From PNC22 sp035654175 (GTDB lineage: Bacteria > Planctomycetota > Phycisphaerae > Phycisphaerales > UBA1924), in assembly GCA_035654175.1 (NCBI GenBank), contig DASRXL010000024.1:1-20008 (forward strand): a DNA stretch of 20,008 nt, written 5' to 3'. Positions 1-7,966 of the stretch are shown here, in pieces; positions within the stretch are counted from its first letter, which is position 1, and every line of letters starts with the position of its first letter. Made by a program: the position numbers and the translations under genes. The notes below the pieces were generated by a model. It saw only the letters and a list, made by a program, of their open reading frames with translations, was not told the origin of the DNA and made no database searches.

Positions 1-178
1 AGGTCGCGTTGAGCAGCGACAGGCCCGGATCACAAGGCGCCGCGGTCGCAACTTCGGCAGCGGGTGCAGGCGTTGCCGCAACAGCCGCCGGAGCCGGCGT
101 GGGAGTTGGTGTCGGTGCGGGAGCGGTCGCACATGCGAAGACCGCGATTGCGGCGAAGGCGGGAAGCACACGTTTCAT
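1..178 (-). CDS. Putative lipoprotein, Pro/Ala/Thr-rich N-terminus (partial)
   Basis: The gene starts at an ATG at 178-176 and runs leftward out of the window, so only the first 59 residues are visible. The N-terminus is MKRVLPAFAAIAVFAC: a basic start, a hydrophobic stretch and a cysteine at residue 16 preceded by V-F-A. This is an acceptable though not ideal lipobox. After the cysteine comes a low-complexity Ala/Pro/Thr linker (residues 17-48), as often tethers an envelope protein to a membrane. A Shine-Dalgarno-like AGGAGA lies just before the start on the minus strand. The gene follows a terminator, so it is probably its own transcription unit. No functional domain is visible. It lies in the lower-GC left end of the window, which may not belong to the same genome as the rest. 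Confidence 0.6.
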   Translation of the reverse strand, partial: MKRVLPAFAAIAVFACATAPAPTPTPTPAPAAVAATPAPAAEVATAAPCDPGLSLLNAT

Positions 179-191
179 CGAGTCGTCTCCT

Positions 192-226
192 GAAAACAAA
201 AACGGCCACCCGTTGCCGGGTGGCCG
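192..226 (-). terminator. Intrinsic terminator after the chimeric kinase/TonB frame
   Basis: Positions 203-212 and 217-226 form a perfect 10-bp stem with a 4-base loop. Read on the minus strand it is followed by a T-rich run (complement of 192-202). It lies about 27 bases past the stop codon at 253 and ahead of the lipoprotein start, so it ends the preceding minus-strand transcript. Confidence 0.85.
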
Positions 227-252
227 TTCGTTTACCACGATTCGATGCGGGA

Positions 253-1170
253 TTAGAAGCTGACGCGGACTCCGAGGCGACCCTGCCAGCGCGACGCGAG
301 GTTGCCGGTCGAGAACTGGTTGCCCGGCTTCAGGCGGTCGTTGGCCGTTTCACGATAGATCGGCTTTCCGGTGTCCGGGTCCATGGCCGTGAAGGTCACG
401 GGCATGTACGTGGTGTTGAGCACGAATTTCTGCACGCCGGCTTCGTCGTCGAAGAGGTTCGCCAGGTTCAGAATGTCGGCCTGGACGGAGACGCGCGTGC
501 CGAACATCTGCGGCAGGCCGATCTCGTAGTGGAAGTCGAGACGGCGGGTCCACGGCTGGCGAAGCGAGTTGCGCTCCGGCGAGAAGCCCGCGCCGGGCTC
601 ATATCCGACGGACTCGAGGAACGCGTTCCAATCCGAGACAGGCTTCTCAGCCACTTCGCTCAAGGGCCGACCGTCCGCCGCGAGGAGGCGGTCCATCGCG
701 CGAAACACCACCCCTTGCGTGCCGCTCCCCAACGCCTCTTCCAGCTGGTAGCGCTGCTTCCCGTCCCGCAGCGCCGGCCCGAAGGGGCGCGGCAGGTCCT
801 CCGTCTCGACCGGCACGGGCGCGGGGAGGCTCCCGAGCATGCTGCGAAGCGCAAGATGCGCCTCGATGGCGTCGGCGAGCTCCGGCGCGTCGGCGCGGAG
901 CTGCTCGGCGCTCTCCTCGAGCGTGAGCCCCGCGGCCAGGTGTCCCCGCAGCGCGACGTCGATCGCCGCGTCGAGCGAGATCGGCCGGCTCCGTAGGATC
1001 GGGATGCACGTGACGAGCTCCCGCAGCGTCGGTGTGCGCCCCTGGCGCGACCACGCCAGCCCCGCCGACTCCAGCCTCTCGGCGAGCAGCTCGTCCTCCA
1101 TCTGAGGCGAGCCCCGCGTCACCTCGGCCAGCGAGGGGGAAAGATCCGAATTCGAATCGGTGATGCCCAT
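253..1170 (-). CDS. Chimeric frame: Ser/Thr kinase N-terminus joined to TonB-dependent receptor C-terminus
   Basis: This is a 305-residue frame made of two unrelated parts. Residues 1 to about 173 look like the start of a planctomycete Ser/Thr protein kinase. There is a helical N-terminal region, then the Gly-rich nucleotide loop LGSGTQGVVFRAMDR (147-161). The frame stops being kinase-like just where the VAVK lysine strand should come (it reads VAEK at 173-176). No HRD or DFG motif follows. Residues from about 177 to 305 instead match the C-terminal strands of Oar-like TonB-dependent receptors: RQPWTRRLDFHYEIG, ADILNLANLFDD, and a terminal SRWQGRLGVRVSF ending in Phe. The kinase has no catalytic residues, and the receptor part has no signal peptide or plug, so neither half should work. 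The gene lies 25 bases after the sigma-factor gene on the same strand, a common planctomycete pairing for an intact kinase. GC content falls sharply across the junction near 650. It may be a real deletion or transfer fusion, or an assembly artefact. Confidence 0.7.
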   Translation of the reverse strand: MGITDSNSDLSPSLAEVTRGSPQMEDELLAERLESAGLAWSRQGRTPTLRELVTCIPILRSRPISLDAAIDVALRGHLAAGLTLEESAEQLRADAPELADAIEAHLALRSMLGSLPAPVPVETEDLPRPFGPALRDGKQRYQLEEALGSGTQGVVFRAMDRLLAADGRPLSEVAEKPVSDWNAFLESVGYEPGAGFSPERNSLRQPWTRRLDFHYEIGLPQMFGTRVSVQADILNLANLFDDEAGVQKFVLNTTYMPVTFTAMDPDTGKPIYRETANDRLKPGNQFSTGNLASRWQGRLGVRVSF

Positions 1171-1195
1171 CGATTGTCCCTCGTCCGAGGCGCCT

Positions 1196-1825
1196 TCACA
1201 TCGGGTGGAACTGCTGCCGCAGGTGCCCCCTGATCCTCTCCCAACGCTTCCGTGTCGCCGCCGCCGAGAGCCCGAACTCTGCGCCCGCGTCTCCCAGCGC
1301 CGTGCCGTGCAGCCACATCACCAGCAGCCGCCGATCGATCTCCGTCTCCAGGCTGGCCAGCATCGCCGCCAGCTCCTCCGCGAAGGCCGCGCCCGCCACG
1401 TCCTCGGGCCGGTCGAGACGCTCCCGGAGCATGTGCACAAACTCCGAGGAGTCGGCCTCGAGGCTGCGCAGGCGCGCAAGGACCCGCACGCGGTCCACCA
1501 GGGCCCCGTCGCCGATCCGGTAGACCATCGCCCAGAGCTGGCGCCGATCGACCGCGCGGATGCGCCGGTTCGAGACCCTCTGGCACAACCGGCGCGCGAT
1601 GGTCGAGAGCAGGTCCTGCGAATCCACCAGCCGCTGCATGGAGCGACCTATCCGCCGACGGTAATGAGCCCGAATCAGCGGGCCATACCTTGAGACGAAA
1701 TCGCCCACCGCGTCCGTGTCACCGGCGCGGAATCGGGTGAGCAGCACCGCGACACCCTCATCCTCCTCCCCGCTGAATGCGGACGTCGCGCCCTGCGCCG
1801 GCTGCCGGCCTTCATGATCGCCCAT
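1196..1825 (-). CDS. ECF-like RNA polymerase sigma factor
   Basis: This 209-residue protein has the layout of the planctomycete ECF sigma group. Region 2 spans about residues 25-90 and includes LIRAHYRRRIG and the DSQDLLSTIARRLCQRV helix, which would bind core polymerase and the -10 element. A linker follows. Region 4 spans about 150-205 and contains DRRLLVMWLHGTALGDAGAEFGLSAAATRKR, a helix-turn-helix for the -35 element. The ATG at 1825-1823 gives a normal length. An in-frame kinase-type gene follows after 25 bases, which in planctomycetes often means that the two act in one signalling unit. Here the partner kinase is broken, so this sigma factor may have lost its usual regulator. No anti-sigma factor is visible. 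Family assignment rests on motif layout and length; the target genes are unknown. Confidence 0.8.
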   Translation of the reverse strand: MGDHEGRQPAQGATSAFSGEEDEGVAVLLTRFRAGDTDAVGDFVSRYGPLIRAHYRRRIGRSMQRLVDSQDLLSTIARRLCQRVSNRRIRAVDRRQLWAMVYRIGDGALVDRVRVLARLRSLEADSSEFVHMLRERLDRPEDVAGAAFAEELAAMLASLETEIDRRLLVMWLHGTALGDAGAEFGLSAAATRKRWERIRGHLRQQFHPM

Positions 1826-1927
1826 GGATCACCAAAAGAATTTTCGCGGTTGCGTCACACGCCCCCCAAGACGTCGGGCTGAGCACCTGGAGCGGTCACC
1901 GCACAAGGTCCGCACAGGAGACACCGA

Positions 1928-2419
1928 ATGGGATCTCACGCGACGCATACTAACCCACGGGGCTGGTGCACGCCAGCCCTCCGGCCCATACTCGCCCTTT
2001 TGGCGCTGATCCTGGTGCACGCGGTCCCCGCGCCGGCCCATCCGAGCGCGCCCCTGGCTCCGGCGGGCTTCGCCGACAACTCCATCTTCTGGCTCCAGGT
2101 GCTGACGCTGCTGGACCGGATCGACGAGGTGCTCGCCCAGCAGGCCCGCGATCTCGCGAACGACGCCGCCGCCTGCGAATCGACCGCCCTCGACCACGCG
2201 GCCGCCACCTCGGGCCGGTTCCAGGCCGGCGGTCTCAGGAGCGGGCTGGGGTGCGGCGAGGCCTCCGACGCCCTCGCCACCCTCGGGGAGCTCCGCAGCC
2301 AGTTGATGATGAACCCGGACGTGTGCATGGACCCGTACTGGGACACCTTCCTCGTCACCCTCGATGAGATCGAGACAGCGCTCCGTGCCGTGCTCCAGTT
2401 GCGCGGGGGTGGGTCATGA
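1928..2419 (+). CDS. Secreted hypothetical protein
   Basis: This 163-residue protein is of no family that I recognise. The start ATG has a good AGGAG at 1916-1920 with 7-base spacing. Residues 18-37 (ALRPILALLALILVHAVPAP) form a hydrophobic stretch ending in small residues, consistent with a signal peptide cut near residue 37. The mature part is mostly helical. It has three cysteines (83, 109, 133), so one disulfide is possible if it is exported. Its stop overlaps the ATG of the helix-turn-helix gene by four bases (ATGA), which implies translational coupling and a shared job. It is transcribed divergently from the sigma-factor gene across a 102-base gap, in which I could not pick out a confident promoter. 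Confidence 0.65.
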   Translation: MGSHATHTNPRGWCTPALRPILALLALILVHAVPAPAHPSAPLAPAGFADNSIFWLQVLTLLDRIDEVLAQQARDLANDAAACESTALDHAAATSGRFQAGGLRSGLGCGEASDALATLGELRSQLMMNPDVCMDPYWDTFLVTLDEIETALRAVLQLRGGGS

Positions 2420-2895
2420 ACCGCCACATCGCCCTGGAGACTCCGCCCGCCGCGAACGGGCATTCTCGCACCGCCCCGCCCGCCCAGCCCGACTCGCACC
2501 GGGTCTTTGTCGCCAATCGGGACGAGGAGCGCCAGCGCCGGCAGGTGCTCGCCGGGCGTCTGCGCGAGGCGGTCGCGGGCATCTCGTGCGCTCGCCTCGC
2601 GCAGCGGACCGGCTGGAGCGCCGAGACTGTGCGCCGCTATCTGCAGGGCAGGGCCGCCCCGCCGGCCACCCTGCTGATGGTGCTTGCCGAGGAAGTGGGG
2701 GCGAACCCGGACTACCTGCTCCTGGGGCGCGGGCCGGTGCACCTCGAATCCAGCCTCACCGGACCTCGGCAGGTGCCCAACCGGCAGATCGTCGATGCGC
2801 TCTACTTCCTGATCGCCCAGCACGAGGGCAACGGTTCGCCCTCCAGTCACCGCAACGGGCACCTCCGACACCCGCCGCCGTTGCGCCGCAGGTAG
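2416..2895 (+). CDS. XRE-like helix-turn-helix protein
   Basis: This 159-residue protein carries a helix-turn-helix at about residues 57-80 (SCARLAQRTGWSAETVRRYL). It is followed by a helix and the phrase EEVGANPDYLLLGRGP (about 92-107), as in Cro/CI-type regulators. The first 40 residues and the last 45 are polar and probably disordered; the C-terminus is rich in His, Arg and Pro. The ATG overlaps the stop of the upstream secreted-protein gene, so the two are co-translated. The likely role is a DNA-binding regulator, but target and signal are unknown. No phage or toxin-antitoxin partner is evident nearby. Confidence 0.7.
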   Translation: MNRHIALETPPAANGHSRTAPPAQPDSHRVFVANRDEERQRRQVLAGRLREAVAGISCARLAQRTGWSAETVRRYLQGRAAPPATLLMVLAEEVGANPDYLLLGRGPVHLESSLTGPRQVPNRQIVDALYFLIAQHEGNGSPSSHRNGHLRHPPPLRRR

Positions 2896-3193
2896 CGGAG
2901 CATGCATTCCCTCTCGCCCCCGGCCCCGGCAGCGGGCGCGCCGCGCCCCCGCGCTATCGGGGATCTTTTCGCATGGTCAACACTGGGAAACCGGCCCATC
3001 ATCATGGTGACGAGGCTGGGGTGTGCGCCGCCGCCCCAGCCAAGGCCGCGCCGTGATCGGCGCGGCGTGAGCCCCAGGGAGTGTTCCCGAACGCTCGACG
3101 CCAAAGCCGCGGGGCGCGCGCGGGCGAGCACGCCCGGGTGCGGAGTGTCATGGACGCCGCACGCAAGCGGCGGGGATGGGAGCAGGAACCGTG
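2896..3193 (+). other. Gene-free stretch with possible alternative hairpins
   Basis: I see no convincing gene here. An 8-bp all-GC hairpin is formed by 3045-3052 and 3059-3066 with a 6-base loop. The segment 3015-3021 (GCTGGGG) can pair either with 3034-3040 or, enclosing the first hairpin, with 3072-3077 (CCCCAG). There is no T-run, so a simple terminator is not supported. It could be a transcript end, a leader structure for the DUF2934 gene, or chance in GC-rich DNA. Confidence 0.35.
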
Positions 3194-3508
3194 ATGAAGC
3201 CGCGAGCCAGATCAGGCAAGGGGAATGCACGACCGGCGAGCCAGGCGGAGGTCAAGCCCGCCCCCCCTCCGCTGCCTCCCAATGAGAGCGCTCCCGAGCT
3301 GTCGCCGGATCTCATCCGCCGCCGGGCCTTCGAGATCTTTCAGGCGCGGGGGGACGGCCCGGGCGACCCGGTCGCCGATTGGATGCAGGCCGAACGCGAG
3401 TTGCGGGCCGAGCCCGAGTCCGGCGCCTCCGCCGAAGCCGCTCGCCCCGCCGATCCGGAGATCAAGCTGCGGGCACGCGGGGACGCCATTCTCCACGGCG
3501 ACGAATAG
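3194..3508 (+). CDS. DUF2934 family protein
   Basis: This is a small soluble protein of 104 residues. Residues about 40-72 (LIRRRAFEIFQARG...DPVADWMQAERELRAE) match the pattern of DUF2934: an Arg-rich helix, a short Gly/Asp turn, then a D-W-x-x-A-E-x-E-L helix. The rest is Pro/Ala-rich and probably disordered. The ATG at 3194 is chosen because AGGAA lies at 3184-3188; a GTG three bases earlier and an ATG at 3176 are alternatives. The family's biochemical role is not known to me; it appears in many planctomycetes and proteobacteria as a small stand-alone protein. It is separated by 135 bases from the exporter genes downstream, so it may be independent of them. Confidence 0.7.
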   Translation: MKPRARSGKGNARPASQAEVKPAPPPLPPNESAPELSPDLIRRRAFEIFQARGDGPGDPVADWMQAERELRAEPESGASAEAARPADPEIKLRARGDAILHGDE

Positions 3509-3643
3509 CGCGGTTCGGGCCTGAGCAGCGGCGCTTCCGCGCTGCGCACGTCGTGCGTAAGATCCGCCCGCCCGGTGAGCGGCGGCAATGGCCCCTCGGG
3601 GCGCGAGGCCGGGGCTCGCCCCGCGCTGGGAGAGCCGCCCGCC

Positions 3644-4381
3644 ATGCCCGAGCACGATGCAGCAGGCAGCACCCGGGCCGCGTCCGTGTTCCAGGCCCGC
3701 GCCGTCACGAAGGTCTACGCGATGGGCGAGGTCCAGGTGCACGCGCTCCGGGGCGTCGATCTCGACCTGTACGCGGGCGAGCTCGTCGTTCTCCTCGGCG
3801 CCTCCGGGAGCGGGAAGAGCACGCTGCTGAACATCCTCGGCGGCCTCGATGTCCCGACCAGCGGCACCGTCCGGTATCTCGGCCGGGAACTCACCACGCT
3901 CGACGACGCCGGGCTCACGCGATACCGGCGCGACCACGTCGGTTTCGTCTTCCAGTTCTACAACCTGATCCCCAGCCTCACGGCCGCGGAGAACGTCGCC
4001 CTGGTCACCGAGATCGCCCGCAGCCCCATGGAGCCGCGAGAGGCCCTCGCGCTGGTGGGGCTCTCCGAGCGTGCCGACCACTTCCCCTCCCAGCTCTCCG
4101 GGGGCGAGCAGCAGCGGGTGGCCATCGCCCGCGCGGTCGCGAAGCGGCCCGACGTCCTGCTGTGCGACGAGCCGACGGGCGCCCTCGACGTGAAGACGGG
4201 CGTGCTCGTGCTCGAGGCCATCGCCCGGATCAACCGCGAGCTGGGCACCACCACCGCCGTCATCACCCACAACGCGGTGATCGCGCAGATCGCCGACCGC
4301 GTCGTCTCCCTCTCCGGCGGGCTCATCGCCTCCGTCCAGGCGAACGAGACCAAGACGCGCCCCGCGGCGCTCTCCTGGTGA
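3644..4381 (+). CDS. ABC transporter ATP-binding protein (MacB/LolD type)
   Basis: This 245-residue ATPase has all the expected elements: Walker A GASGSGKST (52-60), Q-loop Gln104 in VFQFYN, signature LSGGE (151-155), Walker B LLCDEPTGALD (172-182) and the switch His209. The sequence style (VYAMGEVQVHALRGVDL, VFQFYNLIPSLTAAENV) is that of the MacB/LolD/FtsE group, which drives FtsX-type permeases by mechanical coupling rather than classical import. I chose ATG 3644, with GGGAG 12 bases upstream; a GTG at 3575 would add 23 residues of low complexity. It is followed after 3 bases by the permease gene and then by an adaptor gene, so the three form one operon and one exporter. Confidence 0.92.
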   Translation: MPEHDAAGSTRAASVFQARAVTKVYAMGEVQVHALRGVDLDLYAGELVVLLGASGSGKSTLLNILGGLDVPTSGTVRYLGRELTTLDDAGLTRYRRDHVGFVFQFYNLIPSLTAAENVALVTEIARSPMEPREALALVGLSERADHFPSQLSGGEQQRVAIARAVAKRPDVLLCDEPTGALDVKTGVLVLEAIARINRELGTTTAVITHNAVIAQIADRVVSLSGGLIASVQANETKTRPAALSW

Positions 4382-4384
4382 ACG

Positions 4385-6748
4385 GTGACCAGCCTCCACC
4401 GCAAGCTCTTCCGCGACCTCCGGCGCATGTGGGCGCAGCTCCTGGCCGCCGCGCTCGTCATGGCCTGCGGCATCGCCACGCTCACCATGTCGCTGAGCGT
4501 CACCGCGTCGCTCGGCGCCGCACGCGACGCGTTCTACGAGCGCTACCGCTTCCCGCACGTCTTCGCGCACCTCAAGCGGGCCCCCCGCAGCCTGGAGCAG
4601 CGTCTGGCCGACATCCCCGGCGTTGCGCGCGTGCGCACCCGCATCGCCGTGGAGGTGAACCTCGACGTCGCCGGCCTCGCCGAGCCCGCCTCCGGACGCA
4701 TCATCTCCATCCCCGAGAGCCCGCCCTTCGGCCTGTCGGAGCTCCACGTTTTCCGCGGCCGTCTCCCCGAGCCGGGGCGAGGCTCCGAGGTCGTCGCCAG
4801 CCTGGCCTTCGCCGAGGCGCACGGGTTCGACCCGGGCGCGACCGTCCGCGCCGTCGTGAACGGCCGGCTGGAGACGCTCACGATCGTCGGCATCGCCCTC
4901 TCCCCGGAGTACGTGTACCAGGTGCGCCCGGGCGACTTTCTGCCCGACGACAAGCGCTTCGGCGTCTTCTGGATGCCCTACCGCGAGCTGGCGCCCGCGT
5001 TCGACATGGACGGGGCGTTCAACGACCTCGCCGTCGCCCTCACCCCCGGCGCGTCCGAGCGGGACGTGATCGCCCGGATCGACCGGCTCACCGAGGAGTG
5101 GGGCGGTCAGGGGGCGTACGGGCGCGACGAGCAGACCTCGGACCGATACGTCTCCGACGAGCTGGCGCAGCTCCGCGGGATGGCGATGCTGCCGCCCACG
5201 ATCTTCCTCTCCGCCTCGGCGTTCATCCTGAACATCGTGTTCTCGCGCCTCGTCCGCAATCAGCGGGAGCAGATCGCCGCGCTCAAGGCGTTCGGGTACG
5301 GGCGGGCCGCCGTGGCCGCGCATTATCTCGGGATGGCGCTGCTCGTCGCGCTCGCCGGCTCGTCGCTCGGCCTCGTCGTCGGCGCGCGCCTCGGGGCGAT
5401 CCTGACGGAGATGTACGCCCGCTTCTACAGGTTCCCGGCGTTCGATTTCCAGCTGAGCAGGCCCGGGCTGATCGTCGCCCTTGGCGTGGCCTTCGGCGCC
5501 GCGGTGCTCGGCACCATGGGCGCCGTGCGCCGCGCCGCCTCGCTCCCCCCGGCCCAAGCCATGCGCCCCGAAGCGCCGCCGGACTACCGGCGCACGCTCA
5601 CCGAGCGGCTCCGCCTCGACCGCCTGCTCGGCCCCGCCGGCAGGATGGTGCTCCGGCACCTCGAGCGCCAGCCCCTCCGGGCGCTCTTCTCGTGCGCCGG
5701 CGTCAGCCTCGCCGTCGCCGTGCTCATCGTCGGCGGCTTCATGCAGGGCGCGATGGAGTACCTGATGGAGTACGTGTTCTTCACGACCCAGCGCCAGGAC
5801 ATGACCGTCGCGTTCGTCGAGCCCGCCTCGCCCAGCGCCGCCGACGAGATCGCGAGGATGCCCGGGGTGCTCGCCTCCGAGCCCTTCCGCGCCGTCCCCG
5901 CGCGCATCCGCGCCGGGCCGCGCTCCAGGCTCCAGGGAGTCACCGGCCTGCCCCCCGAGCCGCGCCTCAACCGCGTGCTCGACGAGCGCGAGCGCCCGGT
6001 GGCGATGCCGCCCGAGGGCCTTCTCCTCAGCGACTCGCTCGCGGAGATCCTGGGCGTAGGGCCCGGCGACGCCGTGACGCTGGAGGTGCTCGAGGGCCAG
6101 CGCCCCACCGTCGTCGTGCCCGTCACCGCCGTCACGCGCACCTACTCGGGCACTTCGGCCTACATGGACTCCTCCGCCCTCAACGCGCTGCTGCGCGAGG
6201 CGCCCGTGATCTCGGGCGCCGCCCTCTCCGTCGATCCCGCGCGCTCCCGCGAGCTGTACGCGCTCCTGAAGCAGACGCCCCGCGTCGCCTCCGTGACGCT
6301 GAAGCGAGCGTCGCTCGACGCCTTCGAGCAGACCATCGCCGAGAACATCCTGCGCATCCGCATGTTCAACGTCGTGTTCGCGAGCATCATCGCCTTCGGC
6401 GTCATCTACAACAGCGCCCGCGTCGCGCTCGCCGAGCGCGCCCACGAGCTGGCCACCCTCCGCATCCTGGGCTTCACCCGCGCGGAGGTCTCGATGGTGC
6501 TCCTCGGCGAGCTCGCGACGATCACCCTCGTCGCGATCCCGCCCGGGCTGCTCCTCGGGCGCGGGCTCGCCGGGATCATCACGAACGTCCTCGGCGGGGA
6601 GACCGTGCGCATCCCGCTCTTCGTCTCGCCCAGCACCTACGCCTTCGCGGTTATAGTCATCACCCTCGCCGCGTTCGTCTCGGGCATGGTCGTCCGCCGC
6701 GGCGTGGACCGGCTGGACCTCATCGAGGTCCTCAAGACCAAGGGCTGA
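4385..6748 (+). CDS. FtsX-like ABC transporter permease, two modules
   Basis: This 787-residue membrane protein starts at a GTG three bases after the ATPase stop. The first membrane segment is at about residues 14-38. A large periplasmic domain follows (about 45-260), then three segments near 265-390, a second first-type segment near 435-460, another outer domain, and three final segments near 665-775. This is two FtsX/MacB-type modules in one chain, so one polypeptide may supply the whole permease where MacB uses a dimer. The phrases QREQIAALKAFGYGRAAV and AHELATLRILGFTRAEVS are the usual coupling segments between modules and ATPase. Substrate cannot be told from sequence; lipid, peptide or drug export are all possible. 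The stop is 5 bases before the adaptor start. Confidence 0.9.
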   Translation: MTSLHRKLFRDLRRMWAQLLAAALVMACGIATLTMSLSVTASLGAARDAFYERYRFPHVFAHLKRAPRSLEQRLADIPGVARVRTRIAVEVNLDVAGLAEPASGRIISIPESPPFGLSELHVFRGRLPEPGRGSEVVASLAFAEAHGFDPGATVRAVVNGRLETLTIVGIALSPEYVYQVRPGDFLPDDKRFGVFWMPYRELAPAFDMDGAFNDLAVALTPGASERDVIARIDRLTEEWGGQGAYGRDEQTSDRYVSDELAQLRGMAMLPPTIFLSASAFILNIVFSRLVRNQREQIAALKAFGYGRAAVAAHYLGMALLVALAGSSLGLVVGARLGAILTEMYARFYRFPAFDFQLSRPGLIVALGVAFGAAVLGTMGAVRRAASLPPAQAMRPEAPPDYRRTLTERLRLDRLLGPAGRMVLRHLERQPLRALFSCAGVSLAVAVLIVGGFMQGAMEYLMEYVFFTTQRQDMTVAFVEPASPSAADEIARMPGVLASEPFRAVPARIRAGPRSRLQGVTGLPPEPRLNRVLDERERPVAMPPEGLLLSDSLAEILGVGPGDAVTLEVLEGQRPTVVVPVTAVTRTYSGTSAYMDSSALNALLREAPVISGAALSVDPARSRELYALLKQTPRVASVTLKRASLDAFEQTIAENILRIRMFNVVFASIIAFGVIYNSARVALAERAHELATLRILGFTRAEVSMVLLGELATITLVAIPPGLLLGRGLAGIITNVLGGETVRIPLFVSPSTYAFAVIVITLAAFVSGMVVRRGVDRLDLIEVLKTKG

Positions 6749-6753
6749 TCACC

Positions 6754-7959
6754 GTGCCGCGCTGGCTCCGCACGACCCTGCTGGTGCTCCTCCTCGCCGC
6801 AGGAGTCGGCGCGGTCGGCTACGCGCTCTGGCCCAAGCCCGTCCCCGTCGAGATCGCCCTCGCCGAGCGCGGCCCCATGCGGGTCACCGTCGACGAGGAC
6901 GGCAACACGCGCATCAAGGAGCGCTACCTGATCTCCGCCCCCCTCGCCGGGCGCCTCGCGCGGATCACACTCGAGGAGGGCGACCCCGTCGTCGCCGGAG
7001 AGACGATCGTCGCGGCGATCGATCCGACCGATCCCTCGCTCCTCGACCCCCGCGCCCGCGCCGAGGCCGAGGCGCGCGTCAGAGCCGCCGAGGCGGCCCT
7101 CGAGCAGGCCGGCGCCGCCGTCGTCGCCGCCGACGCCGCCCTCGAGCTCGCCCAGTCCGAGGTCCAGCGGGTCGAGCAGGCCGCCTCCGGCGGCGCCGCG
7201 ACCGCTATCGAGCTCGAGCGTGCCAGGACGAGCGAATCGATCAGCCTCGAAGAAGCCCGCGAGGCGCAGTTCGGGCGCGAGGTCGCGGAGTTCGAGCTCC
7301 AGCTCGCCCGGGCGGCGCTCGTCCGCGGCGGCGGCGACGCCGGTGAGGAAGAGAGCTGGCGCTTCGAGATCGCCGCCCCGGTGAACGGGCGCGTCCTGCG
7401 CGTGCTGCAGGAAAGCGCGGCCGTGGTCGGCCCCGGGGCGCCCCTCGTCGAGATCGGCGACCCCGCGGACCTCGAGCTCGTCGTCGACGTGCTCTCCAGC
7501 GACGCCGTCGCGATCCAGCCGGGTGCGCCCGCGAGCCTCGAGCAGTGGGGGGGCGGCGCTCCGCTCGAAGGCCGCGTGCGCCTCGTCGAGCCCGCGGCGT
7601 TCACGAAGATCTCCGCCCTGGGCGTCGAGGAGCAGCGCGTCAACGTCATCATCGACTTCGTGGACCCGCCCGATCAGCGCGCCGGCCTTGGCGACGGTTA
7701 CCGCATCGAGGCGAGGATCGTCGTCTGGGAGCACCCCTCGGTGCTCACGATCCCGACGGGCGCCCTGTTCCGGCACGCCGATTCCTGGGCCGCATTCGCC
7801 GTCGATGAAGGCCGCGCCGTCCGGCGCGACGTCCGCGTGGGCCATCGCAACGGCGAGCGGGCGGAGGTGCTCGGCGGCCTGCGCGAGTCCGACCCGCTCG
7901 TCGTCTATCCGAGCGACCGGGTGCGGGACGGTGTGCGCGTCGTCGGGCGGCGGCGGTAG
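6754..7959 (+). CDS. HlyD/MacA-type periplasmic adaptor
   Basis: This is a 401-residue membrane-fusion protein. A single N-terminal membrane anchor lies at about residues 7-25 (TTLLVLLLAAGVGAVGYAL). A split lipoyl-like domain follows (LISAPLAGRLARITLEEGDPVV at about 59-80, and FEIAAPVNGRVLRVLQE at 204-220). Between them is an Ala/Glu-rich coiled coil (about 98-190) that would reach toward an outer-membrane channel. Beta-barrel and membrane-proximal parts fill the C-terminal half. The GTG start sits 5 bases after the permease stop and gives a normal length. It completes a MacAB- or DevBCA-like tripartite system. No TolC-like outer-membrane partner is in the window. The stop lies only 7 bases from the convergent phosphoribosyltransferase gene. 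Confidence 0.9.
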   Translation: MPRWLRTTLLVLLLAAGVGAVGYALWPKPVPVEIALAERGPMRVTVDEDGNTRIKERYLISAPLAGRLARITLEEGDPVVAGETIVAAIDPTDPSLLDPRARAEAEARVRAAEAALEQAGAAVVAADAALELAQSEVQRVEQAASGGAATAIELERARTSESISLEEAREAQFGREVAEFELQLARAALVRGGGDAGEEESWRFEIAAPVNGRVLRVLQESAAVVGPGAPLVEIGDPADLELVVDVLSSDAVAIQPGAPASLEQWGGGAPLEGRVRLVEPAAFTKISALGVEEQRVNVIIDFVDPPDQRAGLGDGYRIEARIVVWEHPSVLTIPTGALFRHADSWAAFAVDEGRAVRRDVRVGHRNGERAEVLGGLRESDPLVVYPSDRVRDGVRVVGRRR

Positions 7960-7966
7960 CCGCGCC

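Noticed and set aside
64..996. A 310-codon plus-strand frame at the left end
   Set aside because: It is antisense to the kinase/TonB frame; its translation is Arg-rich with no fold or motif.
253..1170. A functional Ser/Thr kinase
   Set aside because: Only the Gly-rich loop is present; the catalytic lysine context, HRD and DFG are missing, and the frame changes to a beta-barrel end.
3212..6445. A 1077-codon open frame on the minus strand across the exporter genes
   Set aside because: It is antisense to clearly recognisable ABC and FtsX genes and has Arg/Gly/Glu/Ala/His-rich low-complexity translation. High GC at third positions removes stop codons in shadow frames.
3379..6753. The long plus-strand frame that runs into the adaptor gene without a stop
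   Set aside because: Only the part from the GTG at 6754 encodes a recognisable protein; the rest is Arg/Pro-rich shadow of the ATPase and permease.
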